Shown: one piece after another, positions 8,926-17,722 of the stretch
Layout of the letters: the number at the start of each line of letters is the position of its first letter
Position numbering within the stretch: the first letter of the stretch is position 1
NCBI RefSeq assembly: GCF_007741515.1
Contig: NZ_CP036263.1
Location: 992,001 to 1,056,000, forward strand
Direction: 5' to 3'
Source of the DNA: Adhaeretor mobilis
GTDB taxonomy: Bacteria; Planctomycetota; Planctomycetia; Pirellulales; Lacipirellulaceae
DNA: 64,000 nucleotides
Position numbers and translations under genes: made by a program
Notes under the pieces: generated by a model
Told to the model about the DNA's origin: nothing
Seen by the model: the letters and a program-made list of their open reading frames with translations, nothing else
The model's database searches: none

Positions 8926-10050
8926 TCAGCTTGCGGGAACCGCGAAGACAGTAATGAAAGCAAGCACCAGCGCCACGACGGCGATCCCCGCCCTTTGGAT
9001 AACGGACTTGCTCACACTGATAGCCACAAAGCACTGAAGCAGGTAGTAGAACGCGAACGCCCGCGATGCGATGGCAACAATTTCGAGCGTGCTCGCTGAC
9101 CAGGTCAGAGCAATCGCGCCGCCTCCCACCAGAACGCAGCCCCAATTTGACTTCAGATGACCGTGCGTGGTTTCTTGCAAGTTGCCGGTCGCGGCAAGGG
9201 TATCGGCGACGGCCGCCGAAAACTGGCTCAACGCTGCCGCGACGATCAGCGGTACGGCGAGAGCACTTGCGGCGACACCGGTCAGCGTGATCAGGCTGTT
9301 GTCGTCGTACTTTCCATTTAATGTATGCACGACTGGCAACGCCAACGCCACAAAAATGAGGTAAACCGCCGTAGAAATTATCTGCGACCAGCGGGAAGCT
9401 CTCACCCGGGTCTCCGCATCGAAAGAGCCGCCCAAATAACGAGTGGTCTCGAAGCCTTGAACGACGATCAACGTACCCGCAACGATGGTCAGGACTTCCC
9501 ATGACGTGTACTTCAAGGCCTTGGGCAGAATGATACCGGACGCGGACTGCCAGGCCGTCCAGTCGTAGCTTGCAAAGCCGAACAGGAGTAGCGAGATGAT
9601 CAGCAGCGTGATGTAGAGCCCCCATCGCTCCAGGACGCTAAGCACCTTGAGTCCTTTCGTGACCCCGATCACCATAATGAGAGCGATGACCGCGGTGGTC
9701 ATTAAATTCTCGTTGAGCTCGGTATCTGCGTGCAGACCGCCTAGCACGAAGGAGGACAGGATGTGCAAGTACAGAGAGACCGAAATCACGTAGGCAAACA
9801 CGAGCGCTAAATCCGAGCAACGCTCGAAGGACAACGTCGCCTCGCCCGGTTTGCTAGCCAGCACGGGCTCCGCATGCTTGATGTTGAACCGATTCACACT
9901 TCCCACGGCGAAAGCCAGCGCACACACGCCTGCCATCGCGAGCACCGAGTAGGCTCCCACCGCTCCCGCGAGCACCGGCACGATGATCAGGAACCCGCTG
10001 CCAAAGATCGAGGAGAGCGGCGCGCTAGTGGCGTCAACAACGGGCTTCAT
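8926..10050 (-). CDS. Polytopic membrane transporter, APC-superfamily-like
   Basis: The 374-residue product has about 10-11 hydrophobic segments. The N-terminus (SSIFGSGFLIIVPVLAGAVG) has the glycine-rich interrupted first helix typical of LeuT-fold carriers. The segment VVQGFETTRYLGGSFDAETR resembles helix 6 and its cytoplasmic loop in amino acid permeases. I place the start at 10050, where GGGAG lies six bases upstream, and not at 10074. Substrate unknown. It lies downstream of a TRIC remnant and MarC on the same strand. About 200 bases separate its stop from the CotH-like gene, which converges on it. Confidence 0.68.
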   Translation of the reverse strand: MKPVVDATSAPLSSIFGSGFLIIVPVLAGAVGAYSVLAMAGVCALAFAVGSVNRFNIKHAEPVLASKPGEATLSFERCSDLALVFAYVISVSLYLHILSSFVLGGLHADTELNENLMTTAVIALIMVIGVTKGLKVLSVLERWGLYITLLIISLLLFGFASYDWTAWQSASGIILPKALKYTSWEVLTIVAGTLIVVQGFETTRYLGGSFDAETRVRASRWSQIISTAVYLIFVALALPVVHTLNGKYDDNSLITLTGVAASALAVPLIVAAALSQFSAAVADTLAATGNLQETTHGHLKSNWGCVLVGGGAIALTWSASTLEIVAIASRAFAFYYLLQCFVAISVSKSVIQRAGIAVVALVLAFITVFAVPAS

Positions 10051-10096
10051 AATTACTCCCAATTCCAAAAGCATCCATTTTTGTTGCCTTGTCGAG

Positions 10097-10408
10097 TTAC
10101 ATGTTTGCTGATCCCGACTTCGAGTCGCAAATCCAGCTTCCTAGTTTCAGAACATGGGCGATTGGTCCCATGCGGATCTCGAAAACAATGTCCGACGCTC
10201 GCAACGCGAACACAGCCGTGCAAGTCGCTACCTCCAAGGGGCTTTCGGAGACTCTGAAATGCCGCAGACTCGCGTAGCTCAACAGCGCGGCGACGGCGTA
10301 GAGTTGGCCAAACAGGATTAGGGGTTGCGTATTGGTTAGTACGTGGCAGATAAGAACTCGGCCAACGGTCAATCCCCGGAGTACTGATTCCCTCGATACC
10401 CCGGTCAC
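10097..10408 (-). pseudogene. Truncated TRIC/UPF0126 (YicG-like) channel remnant
   Basis: This frame matches only the second half of a TRIC-type cation channel (UPF0126). The order is a degraded form of the conserved GVGGGxxRDxLxxxVP turn (here TGVSRESVLRGLTVGRV), then QPLILFGQLYAVAALLSYAS corresponding to the LYAxAALLG helix, then TAVFALRASDIVFEIRMGPI for the last helix and tail. The first three helices are missing; upstream sequence in this frame does not resemble them, and the MarC gene begins its stop only 45 bases away. The triple glycine and the Arg-Asp pair that are near-invariant in the family are changed, so I regard it as decayed and not as a short functional protein. The similarity call is from memory of the family pattern. 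Confidence 0.6.
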
Positions 10409-10453
10409 GGATCCTAATTCCGTTCTTCTCCAATACCGCGGATTTGAGGTGTT

Positions 10454-11068
10454 TCATGAGGTGACGTCAAAAAACGATTTTAAACCAGAGAGCACGAACT
10501 GTACGCCCATCGCCAACACGATCAAACCCATGAAACGGCTAGCGGTTTGACGGGCAAAACTTTGCTCGCCTTTCTGGCCACCCCGCGCGGCGAGCAGCAT
10601 TAACGGCCACGTCACGACTATCGCGGCGCAGACAGCAACGATCGCGGTCCAGGGAAATTCGGAACCGGAATGATCGGCCGCGATGGTAATTACGCCGGTA
10701 ATGGTCCCCGGACTTGCCGCAAACATGATCAGTGGTGTTAGCGGGGGATTCGACCGAAGTGCTTGTGTCTTGCTCGACGGTGCGCTCTCCTGCTTGGCGT
10801 TGAGCATGGAGAATCCCATCCAGGACAACACGATTCCCCCAGAGACCTTGAAGGCGTCCAGCGAAATGCCGAACTGGTGGAGAAATTGCACGCCAACGAT
10901 CGCCGCCAAGAGCAAGATGAGCAAGACAGCGAGCGACGCCTTGGTCGCATCTCTGAGTTGGGCACTTCTCGGCTGGCCGCTTTCAATTGTCGCAAACATC
11001 GCTGCACAGACGGCCGGGTTGACCAACGAAAGCACGGTAATGACGGCTTGCAAATGCTGTTGCATAAA
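10454..11068 (-). CDS. MarC-family integral membrane protein
   Basis: A 204-residue protein with six hydrophobic segments. The first helix reads VITVLSLVNPAVCAAMFATI, close to the N-terminal MarC pattern in which a conserved Asn-Pro sits in the first segment, and FAASPGTITGVITIAADHSG matches the second repeat pattern (PLxxGPGxI). The C-terminus ends RFMGLIVLAMGVQFVLSGLK as in the family. The MarC/UPF0056 family was once thought linked to antibiotic resistance; its transported substrate is not established. The start at 11068 is chosen because the first hydrophobic segment follows directly; a GTG eight codons upstream is possible. The HAD phosphatase gene lies 30 bases upstream on the same strand, so the two may be co-transcribed. 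Confidence 0.82.
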   Translation of the reverse strand, partial: FMQQHLQAVITVLSLVNPAVCAAMFATIESGQPRSAQLRDATKASLAVLLILLLAAIVGVQFLHQFGISLDAFKVSGGIVLSWMGFSMLNAKQESAPSSKTQALRSNPPLTPLIMFAASPGTITGVITIAADHSGSEFPWTAIVAVCAAIVVTWPLMLLAARGGQKGEQSFARQTASRFMGLIVLAMGVQFVLSGLKSFFDVTS

Positions 11069-11098
11069 AGTGTTCTCACGTTGACAGACCACTATCCA

Positions 11099-12088
11099 TT
11101 ACTTTGGCGGAAAGACGGTCTTCCAGTCTTGCTTCATGTCGATGATGGTCCAGCCGTTGGCATCTGCTAGGTCGAGAGCCTTGTCGAGTGTGCCGACGTG
11201 GCTTTTGCGGTCGTAGGCATACTCACGTTCTGCATCGGTGTGGTGGACGAAAAGTCCCATTCGGGGGCCATCGCCTGCCATAGTATACTGGATCATTTGC
11301 ATGTCGCTGTCCGAATTGCCACAGGCAAGAATCGGGCGGTGACCAATGTGATTGTAGATTCCCACCGGCTTGCCCGCCTTGTCATCGATAAAGTGAATCT
11401 TTGGCATGCGGACGATTTCCGCTTTGCCGTCCTTGATCTGGAATTCGGATTCGATCATGGAGCCGACGACCTGCTCGGGGGGAATGCCGTAGGCCTCTTC
11501 GGTAAATGGCCTCATGAAAGCGATGCCTCCGCCGGAAACGATGAAGGTTTTGAAGCCGTTGGCGCGCAAATACTCAAGCAGTTCAACCTGAGGTTGGTAG
11601 ATCAGCTCGTTGTAGGGGCGGTTGAATCGGGCTTGCTTAGTCTTGACCAGCCATTCGGTCACCTGCTTATCAAACTCCGTGGCGGTCATGCCAGAGTGGC
11701 TAGCGATAACGATCTCCATCAAGCCCTTCATACCCGAGGCACCCACGGTTTTCATGTCACCTTCAAGTAGAGCCTTGAAGGGCTGTGTAGTTTTCCACTC
11801 AGGATGCTGTGGCGCCAGCTCCTTGATGCGATCGAACGCAAAGAGGAGCTGGGTGTACATGGGATATTCCAGCCACAAACACCCGTCGTTGTCGAAGGTG
11901 GCGATGCGTTTCTCTAGCGGCACGAAGTCGGCAGATCCTTCCGTCGTGACCTTCTCGACGAATTCAATGATGGCGGTTCTGGTCGCGCCCTCGTTCCAGG
12001 AGGGGAGCGGATCGGCAGCCCCGGCATGGGTGGTCATGAGTGTTACGATGCCGAAGAGCGTGGCAACATAGAGGCGGTTGGTCTTCAT
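11099..12088 (-). CDS. Exported HAD-superfamily phosphatase-like hydrolase
   Basis: A 329-residue protein with a signal peptide (residues 1-24, ending THAGA). HAD motif I is IATFDNDGCLWLE, giving the nucleophile Asp66 and the general acid Asp68. Motif II is TFIVSGGGIAFMRPF, with its Ser. The C-terminal motif with two acidic metal ligands is ILACGNSDSDMQMI. The cap between motifs I and II is helical, like phosphoserine-phosphatase relatives. It probably removes phosphate from a small molecule in the periplasm. It lies about 100 bases downstream of the arylsulfatase on the same strand, and such HAD proteins are often found beside sulfatases, which suggests they act on one substrate class (inference). 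Confidence 0.82.
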   Translation of the reverse strand: MKTNRLYVATLFGIVTLMTTHAGAADPLPSWNEGATRTAIIEFVEKVTTEGSADFVPLEKRIATFDNDGCLWLEYPMYTQLLFAFDRIKELAPQHPEWKTTQPFKALLEGDMKTVGASGMKGLMEIVIASHSGMTATEFDKQVTEWLVKTKQARFNRPYNELIYQPQVELLEYLRANGFKTFIVSGGGIAFMRPFTEEAYGIPPEQVVGSMIESEFQIKDGKAEIVRMPKIHFIDDKAGKPVGIYNHIGHRPILACGNSDSDMQMIQYTMAGDGPRMGLFVHHTDAEREYAYDRKSHVGTLDKALDLADANGWTIIDMKQDWKTVFPPK

Positions 12089-12195
12089 GATATTGGAGAA
12101 TCCGGTTGAATAGATGAATGAAAGCGGTCCGACCTACAAAGTCGCGGGCCGCTCCAGAAAGAAGCGACCCGCGTGAATTAAATCGGAAGGCGTGA

Positions 12196-13887
12196 TCAGT
12201 TGCCGGTTGGCAGCGGGATGCTGATGCCGTCCTTCTCAAGCTGGTCTCTCACCCACTGAAAACGCTGGTAGGCCGAGAGGGTGAGCGGCCCGGTGTAGGT
12301 CTCGCTCTGCAGCTTGCGCGGCGGATACTTGACGTAGGTCTTCATCTTATCCTGCACAGCTTGGCTGATCGTGACCATCGTCCAGGTGCGCTCGGTGTAG
12401 TTGTTCATGAAGATGTCGTAACGCTCTTGCGGATCGGCCCAGAGGTCGAAGATCTGGGGAACGGTGGCGACATATTTTTCCGCACCCTTCCAGCCGAGAT
12501 TGCTATCGACCGCGAGGCCGCCGGTCGCCTGACCGTTGTCGCCGCGCAGGTTGAAGAGAGCCTTGTAGTTGCCGACGCGAATCGCTCCCGGGGAGAGTTC
12601 GTTCTCGGTGTAATAGAACCACTGATTGCGAGGGCACTTTCCGGTGCCGGTGAGGACCGGGGTCATGTCGTAGCTATCGAAAATAATCGGCTCCCCTTCG
12701 CGGTCCTTCTCTGGCAGTTTCTCACCCGCGACGGAGGCGAAGGTGGCCATCAGGTCGAGGCCTCCGATGATGTCGTGGTTTTTCACGCCAGGCTTGATCT
12801 TGCCAGGCCAAACGGCGATGGCAGGAACGCGGTTGCCGCCTTCGCGGACGGTGCCCTTAGTACCACGGAACGGAGTGTAGCCAGAGTCAGGATAGACGTC
12901 CTGCCAAGCACCGTTGTCGGTCGTATAGAAGACCAGCGTGTTGTCGGCCATGCCGGTTTCCTTCAGCTTGTCCATGATGCGACCGATGCGTGTGTCCAGT
13001 TCGACCACCGAATCCGCGTACTTCGATTTCGACATCGATTTGTGCTCAAATTCGGGAGCCGGCATGTTCGGCTGATGCAACTTCATGAAGTTCGCGTTGA
13101 TGAAAAACGGCTCGTTCTTGTCTTTGGCCGCTTCGTCGAGGAATTCGATCGTCGCCTTCTCAACGTAACTGTCGAAGTACGGGATGCCGACGACGCCATC
13201 AGGGTAGTTGACGCCCTCCAGGGTGACGTTCTCGTTGGGCTTATCGACGTACTGGCCATTGATTTTGAAGTCCTCCACCGCCTTCTCGCCAGCCTTGCCG
13301 GAAAGCGAGCCGATGGTCACTTTCTGGAACATCTCGCGCAGTTCCGTGGGCATGTCCGGGAACCAGGTTGGATCGGCATAGGTGTAGGCGTTGAGGTGAT
13401 ACAGACCGCAATACTTCATCACGTCGTAACCTTGTGCGTTTGGAAGCGCGTAGTCGGACTCACCAAGGTGCCACTTGCCGGTGAAGTAGGTCTTGTAACC
13501 ACCCTTCTTGAGAACGGAAGCCAAGGTCCATTCCGCCTTGGGAAGTCCGCCGCCTTGGCCCTGGAAGGCTACGGTGGTCATGCCGCTGCGATTGGGGATG
13601 CGGCCGGTTTGCATCGCGGCACGTCCGGGTGTGCAACTCGGCTGGGCGTAGAAGGAAAAGAACGTCATGCCCTCGGCCGCCAGCTTGTCGATGTTCGGGG
13701 TCGGCATGCCGCGTCCCTTGCCACCGCCATACGGCCCGAGGTCGCCATAACCGGTGTCGTCGGAAACGATCAGCAAGATGTTCGGCTTCGATTGCTGTGC
13801 GTGCGCCGGGACGATTCCGCCCAAGATCGTAAGGAGAGTCAACAGAAACAAACTGGCCCAGCTAAATCTATGCATTTGGTAACTCAT
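12196..13887 (-). CDS. Exported type I arylsulfatase
   Basis: The 563-residue protein starts with a signal peptide ending PAHA. The alkaline-phosphatase-fold metal site begins NILLIVSDDTGYGDLG. The sulfatase signature is CTPGR (Cys85 when started at 13887) followed by AAMQTGR: the Cys of C-x-P-x-R is converted to formylglycine by a separate maturase not in this window. Further marks are GKWHLGE and TTDNGAWQDVYPDSG, which supply the active-site Lys/His and the Asp-Asn pair, and a C-terminal strand region. It hydrolyses sulfate esters, presumably from algal or mucin-like polysaccharide. Starts at 13902 and 13929 are also possible. The gutted second sulfatase lies just upstream on the same strand. 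Confidence 0.92.
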   Translation of the reverse strand: MSYQMHRFSWASLFLLTLLTILGGIVPAHAQQSKPNILLIVSDDTGYGDLGPYGGGKGRGMPTPNIDKLAAEGMTFFSFYAQPSCTPGRAAMQTGRIPNRSGMTTVAFQGQGGGLPKAEWTLASVLKKGGYKTYFTGKWHLGESDYALPNAQGYDVMKYCGLYHLNAYTYADPTWFPDMPTELREMFQKVTIGSLSGKAGEKAVEDFKINGQYVDKPNENVTLEGVNYPDGVVGIPYFDSYVEKATIEFLDEAAKDKNEPFFINANFMKLHQPNMPAPEFEHKSMSKSKYADSVVELDTRIGRIMDKLKETGMADNTLVFYTTDNGAWQDVYPDSGYTPFRGTKGTVREGGNRVPAIAVWPGKIKPGVKNHDIIGGLDLMATFASVAGEKLPEKDREGEPIIFDSYDMTPVLTGTGKCPRNQWFYYTENELSPGAIRVGNYKALFNLRGDNGQATGGLAVDSNLGWKGAEKYVATVPQIFDLWADPQERYDIFMNNYTERTWTMVTISQAVQDKMKTYVKYPPRKLQSETYTGPLTLSAYQRFQWVRDQLEKDGISIPLPTGN

Positions 13888-13976
13888 ATTCAGGTCCACC
13901 ATCTTAGGGAGGTGGCGGACCCTTAACACCGAAGGGTCTGCCGAGAAAAGTATAGCTACAAATCAGCCTGCGGAGC

Positions 13977-14323
13977 CTACTGACCTGGACTGGCGTACTG
14001 GATCTTATCCAGGACCTTACCAAGACTCAGGCTGGAACCGGTGGCAGGTGGAAACTCTTTCAAGCTTGCCATCTTCTTCGCAATGACCGCTTTCGCAGGC
14101 TCCATCAAGAACACGCGGTCGACCATCCATTTCAGGTACATCTCCGACTGGCTGCTGAATCGCTCATAAGGGTCTTGTCACTTTGCTGAGCAAGTGCACC
14201 ACTTGTGAAAAGCGAGAGAGAGAACAGGGCTGCGAGACCAACAAGAAATGTCGCTGCAACATACCAGCCATAGGAGCTCCTATTGATTAGGGTGGTGACG
14301 AAGCAGAAGAGAGAGCCCCGCAC
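13977..14323 (-). pseudogene. Gutted sulfatase gene: signal peptide joined to C-terminal tail
   Basis: A 63-codon frame from 14323 encodes a signal peptide (YGWYVAATFLVGLAALFSLS, then SGALAQQ). It ends at about 14130, but another frame continues without a gap as ERFSSQSEMYLKWMVDRVFL, then MEPAKAVIAKKMASLKEFPP, and stops at TAG 13977-13979. That second part is the typical C-terminal end of bacterial arylsulfatases (xxYxxWxxDRxFxxxPAxAxVAxxxxSxKEFPP). The whole catalytic domain, more than 400 residues in a normal sulfatase, is absent and the junction is out of frame. I read this as a former sulfatase gene removed by an internal deletion. It sits between an intact sulfatase and a divergent LysR gene. 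Confidence 0.72.
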
Positions 14324-14450
14324 TTGCTGAAAGACAAATATATGTCATATGACTTGGTATGCAACTATTCCTTAGGTGAATTTGTTAATAAGATTTGATT
14401 CCCTGGGGGAATCGCTCCTCCATCCTCCAGGAATCGGAACCTATTTGCAT

Positions 14451-15359
14451 ATGATTGAGCTTCGTGATCTTCAGAATCTTCTGAGCATAGATGCGCATCG
14501 CCATTTCGGGCGGGCCGCCGAAGCGGTTGGTTTGAGTCAGTCCGCTCTCACTAAATCGTTGCAGCGGTTGGAGAAGGAACTAGGGGTCCGGCTTTTTGAT
14601 CGCTCTAGCACTCGAGTCGAACCGACTACGGTGGGACAAGAAGTCCTCGACCGCGCCAACCAAATCGCTCTGGGAGTCACAGAACTCCAGCGCTCGGTCG
14701 ATCTATTGCGCGGCGTAAAAATCGGCGCGATCAATGTGGGAGTCGGACCGGCGATGGCCGAATCGCATCTTTCTTCAGCCCTGGCTCGACTAGTAGACGA
14801 GCATCCGCTTACGAGGATCAGCGTGCGTGTCGATCATTGGCAGCAACTCTCAGCCTGGTTACTTTCCGGAGAGATCGATCTTTTCATTGCGGACCTGAGC
14901 GAATCGACCGGCGATGAGCGCATCGAGAGTATTCCGTTGCCGGCCGAAGAAATCGCGTGGTACTGTCGAGCGGGTCATCCTCTCGCGGAACGCGATCGTG
15001 TGAGTCGCAGCGATCTCGTTCGCTTTCCGATCGTTTCGCCGCGATTTCCTCAGTGGGCTATCAACTGGTTCGCTGCAGAAGAGTCTTCTGAAGGACCGGA
15101 GGAACGGGCACCGCTTCCCACGCTCGAATGCGAAAACTACGCGATGCTCAAGCGTATCGTGTTATCAAGCGATAGCATCAGCGCGGCTCTGCCAACAACG
15201 ATCCGCTACGAACTGGAAAGAGAACAGGTCGTAATTTTGCCGGTCGATGCTCCGAAGCTGGTGACACATGCAGGGGTTGCTTATCTTCGCCACCGCTCGC
15301 CTTCTCCTCTGGTCACAAAGGCCATCGAAGTGATTATGTCGCTCGCAAGTAGAGCGTAG
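14451..15359 (+). CDS. LysR-family transcriptional regulator
   Basis: 302 residues from the ATG at 14451. The N-terminal winged helix-turn-helix is classic LysR: ELRDLQNLLSIDAHRHFGRA, then EAVGLSQSALTKSLQRLEKE, then LGVRLFDRSS. The rest is a periplasmic-binding-protein-like effector domain (from about residue 90), with GAINVGVGPAMAESHLSSAL at its start. The frame is open further upstream to 14376, but that extension is not conserved in character. It is divergent from the gutted sulfatase and converges on the outer-membrane protein gene. LysR regulators often control a divergent neighbour, so its original target may have been the decayed sulfatase and the downstream sulfatase/HAD genes (inference). 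Confidence 0.9.
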   Translation: MIELRDLQNLLSIDAHRHFGRAAEAVGLSQSALTKSLQRLEKELGVRLFDRSSTRVEPTTVGQEVLDRANQIALGVTELQRSVDLLRGVKIGAINVGVGPAMAESHLSSALARLVDEHPLTRISVRVDHWQQLSAWLLSGEIDLFIADLSESTGDERIESIPLPAEEIAWYCRAGHPLAERDRVSRSDLVRFPIVSPRFPQWAINWFAAEESSEGPEERAPLPTLECENYAMLKRIVLSSDSISAALPTTIRYELEREQVVILPVDAPKLVTHAGVAYLRHRSPSPLVTKAIEVIMSLASRA

Positions 15360-15411
15360 GTCTGGAAACCAGCTGCTCAAGCGGACTCACCCATGTCAAC
15401 GAATGGCACTG

Positions 15412-16212
15412 TTACTTCGGGAACAGCAGGTTCACTTGAAATCGAAACTGCCATTTCGGCCCTCCCTCGGGAGCCGTCAGATAGGGCGCGAATCGTGTAC
15501 TCATGGTCATGGGCTGCCCCATCAGGCTCATAATCCGGCCGGGTCCAACCCCGAAGACGTTCAGCCAGCGATCTTCCTCGCTCTTTTCCCAGTCGGCCTG
15601 AAATTCTCCGCTGGCGCTGATAAAGCACTTGTTCAGTAGGCCTTCTTCAAAGTTGTAGTTGAAGAACGGCTGCAGCAGAAATGGCTTCGACACTCCGTCT
15701 TCGACGTAATTCTGATTGATGAGTGCGCCACCGACCACAGGACCTTTGGAATAGACAGCCACCCCACTAACACCCGCGCCCCAGCGTTGCAGCCCCAGCG
15801 TTTCATCGGAAGCGGTTGGCAGGATAAACGAGGGACCTGCGCCGTAGGTCCAGCTGCTAGGTTCCTCGGGAATCGGAACGAAAAAGTTTTGCCACTGCAT
15901 ATCGCCCAGACCATGGCTCACGTCCGAGGTACCGATAGGCGAATTGACAAAGGGCATGATCGGACGCGTAATCAGGTTCCAGTGATCACTAAGTTTGAGT
16001 GGGATCACCGGCTGAACCAACGACACAAACTGCGTGCGGTCGTCCGGGCCATTGCCGAAGTTCCAATTATTCTGAATGGGAAGCGTCACCAGATCGGCTA
16101 TCGGGTTTTGCGATTGCTTTCCGGCGCTGTCTTCCGCAGAGCAATGAGAAACTGCCGCTGACGCCCACAGGCAAATGATAAGTCTGGTTACACTCAAAAG
16201 TCTTTGGGACAT
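15412..16212 (-). CDS. Exported barrel-like protein of the planctomycete 'neuromedin U' type
   Basis: A 266-residue protein with a signal peptide (LLSVTRLIICLWASAAVSHC). The mature part starts with a motif I recognise from many bacterial proteins that databases label neuromedin U by historical error: PIADLVTLPIQNNWNFGNGP, then VQPVIPLKLSDHWNLITRPI, then YGAGPSFILPTASDETLGLQ and WGAGVSGVAVY. The alternating pattern of aromatic and polar residues fits an outer-membrane beta-barrel, and the C-terminus ends with an aromatic-rich strand (QFRFQVNLLFPK). The function is unknown; some relatives are called transporters. It is not related to the vertebrate peptide hormone. It converges with the LysR gene. 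Confidence 0.75.
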   Translation of the reverse strand: MSQRLLSVTRLIICLWASAAVSHCSAEDSAGKQSQNPIADLVTLPIQNNWNFGNGPDDRTQFVSLVQPVIPLKLSDHWNLITRPIMPFVNSPIGTSDVSHGLGDMQWQNFFVPIPEEPSSWTYGAGPSFILPTASDETLGLQRWGAGVSGVAVYSKGPVVGGALINQNYVEDGVSKPFLLQPFFNYNFEEGLLNKCFISASGEFQADWEKSEEDRWLNVFGVGPGRIMSLMGQPMTMSTRFAPYLTAPEGGPKWQFRFQVNLLFPK

Positions 16213-16647
16213 CGGTCTCTCCGCGGAACATCCGTGTAGCGGCAGCTAACTAGCATGGACCAGATAGCCAAGGACCAGAGAGGTCCATTAACCATTTCGT
16301 CCCAGTCACTGGCGAACTTGACGGCTAACGCTGCCAAAGTCGTTGGGGAAGCATATGACAGACGCGGGTATTGCCGGATGTTACGATTATGATGGCGGCA
16401 CTCTCCCTAACGGAAAATCCGACACCGGCAAATCGGTAAGAAGGGGCGTGTCAGGTAAGACTTAGGCGAAATGTCTTCGTGCGTAAGGAGGCATCGATTG
16501 CGTCATAAAAACTTGGGACAGGAGAATGGGAGGTAATCGATGGCTTTGAATAAGGTCGTATGGATTGAACCCAATATATGAGGGGGCTATGCAGCCGGTC
16601 ATCATGTAGTGCTTACGGATAAAGGAGAATTAGAAACCTAACTGCCG
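16213..16647. other. Intergenic region, nothing recognised
   Basis: 435 bases without a supported gene. A short perfect inverted repeat, GGACC-agaga-GGTCC, lies at about 16271-16285, close to the start of the barrel-protein gene; it could be an operator but may be chance. No T-run terminator was found for the dockerin-like gene, which is transcribed away from this region's far side. Confidence 0.35.
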
Positions 16648-17673
16648 TCAGCACCGGCTGCGGAAAATTTGCAGCCCTTGAAAGAAACGTCTCCGGATTA
16701 GAATCTGCAGAAAGGCAATAAGCGACAATGCCACCGTGCTAGACTCTGGAACAGAATGGTAGCTCAACGCGCCAACCGCCATGTTGCCATAGTTGGTCTC
16801 CCAATTCGCCAAGTCAGTCGTTCCATAGAGTGCAGGAAACTCTCGTTGCCACGCGAGAAAATCAGCGCCATTTACCGCTCCATCGGCGTTCAAGTCGCCA
16901 GGAGTCAAAGCCGACGCGTCCAGACCTGCGTCGTCGAAGTCGACCTCGATATCTGACAGGGGAAACGAGGGATCAAGCTGGTTCAAGTTCACCAAACGAA
17001 TCCCTAAGTCTTCCCCAAGCTGCGGATGTTCTGCTCCCGTGGCAAACGTGATGGTGCTGGTGCCAAACTCTCCGTCGGAGATTGAGCCTGCAAGCGAATC
17101 GTCATCCGAATCAAGGTTCTCATCACCTCCAAGATCACGTGTGAACAAATCAACTCGATAGCCAGGAAATCCTGCGAGCGGGAAGAACGTTCCGTTCATG
17201 GCCGTTGCCGAATCGATATTGCCAATCTCAACCTGCAACGTATAGAGCGTATTCGCTTGCAGCGTGACATTTAACACCTGCTCAAAGCCATACTCGCCCT
17301 GACCATCACTCCCTTGGAAATTAAAAGCAATTCCCACACGTTGTCCCTCAGCAGCGCCGTCGGGAAAGTTTGCATACTCCCCCGGCGAACCAATGGGGTC
17401 AGGCTCAAAGGGAGTCAAAGTCCCAATGAAGTAGGTTCCCCCTGCCCCTCCACTAGTGATCAGATTTGGATCATAAAGGTCCCAGCCATTGAGCGGACCA
17501 AAAGTGAACTCATTGGAAGGTGACTCGCCCGAAATGTCTTCGAACCCTGGATTCGTGATCGCAATCGGCGCAGCCTGAAGTGTCGAAGTACTCATTCCGA
17601 AGATCAGTGGAATGAGCAGGCGATGCCGCAAGCCCCAGGGAATGATCGTCGCCAATGCGAGTTGCTTTTGCAC
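16648..17673 (-). CDS. Secreted protein with dockerin-like repeat and PEP-CTERM-like tail
   Basis: 341 residues. After a signal peptide comes a beta-rich body starting ITNPGFEDISGESPSNEFTF, of the kind seen in carbohydrate-binding jelly rolls (a PEP-CTERM-type N-PGFE domain). Near residue 255 lies one dockerin-like calcium loop, GDLNADGAVNGADFLAWQRE, followed by a partner segment TDLANWETNYG. The end has VPESSTVALSLIAFLQILIR followed by an Arg cluster: the layout of a PEP-CTERM sorting tail (short motif, hydrophobic helix, basic end), with VPES in place of VPEP. It is therefore probably exported and processed by an exosortase encoded elsewhere. Ligand unknown. The zinc-protease gene at 18.1 kb has the same tail architecture. 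Confidence 0.78.
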   Translation of the reverse strand: MQKQLALATIIPWGLRHRLLIPLIFGMSTSTLQAAPIAITNPGFEDISGESPSNEFTFGPLNGWDLYDPNLITSGGAGGTYFIGTLTPFEPDPIGSPGEYANFPDGAAEGQRVGIAFNFQGSDGQGEYGFEQVLNVTLQANTLYTLQVEIGNIDSATAMNGTFFPLAGFPGYRVDLFTRDLGGDENLDSDDDSLAGSISDGEFGTSTITFATGAEHPQLGEDLGIRLVNLNQLDPSFPLSDIEVDFDDAGLDASALTPGDLNADGAVNGADFLAWQREFPALYGTTDLANWETNYGNMAVGALSYHSVPESSTVALSLIAFLQILIRRRFFQGLQIFRSRC

Positions 17674-17722
17674 TTCATGACTCCCGGTAAGGGACGGTTG
17701 GATTCTCTAGAGTCTACCAACC

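Noticed and set aside
8686-9099. Plus-strand frame of 137 codons after the CotH-like gene
   Set aside because: Overlaps the CotH gene end and the transporter gene on the opposite strand; composition is low quality.
12361-13926. Long plus-strand frame (521 codons) antisense to the arylsulfatase
   Set aside because: It is the mirror frame of a well-supported sulfatase gene in codon-biased DNA; its product is Val/Asp/Arg-rich without motifs or a ribosome site.
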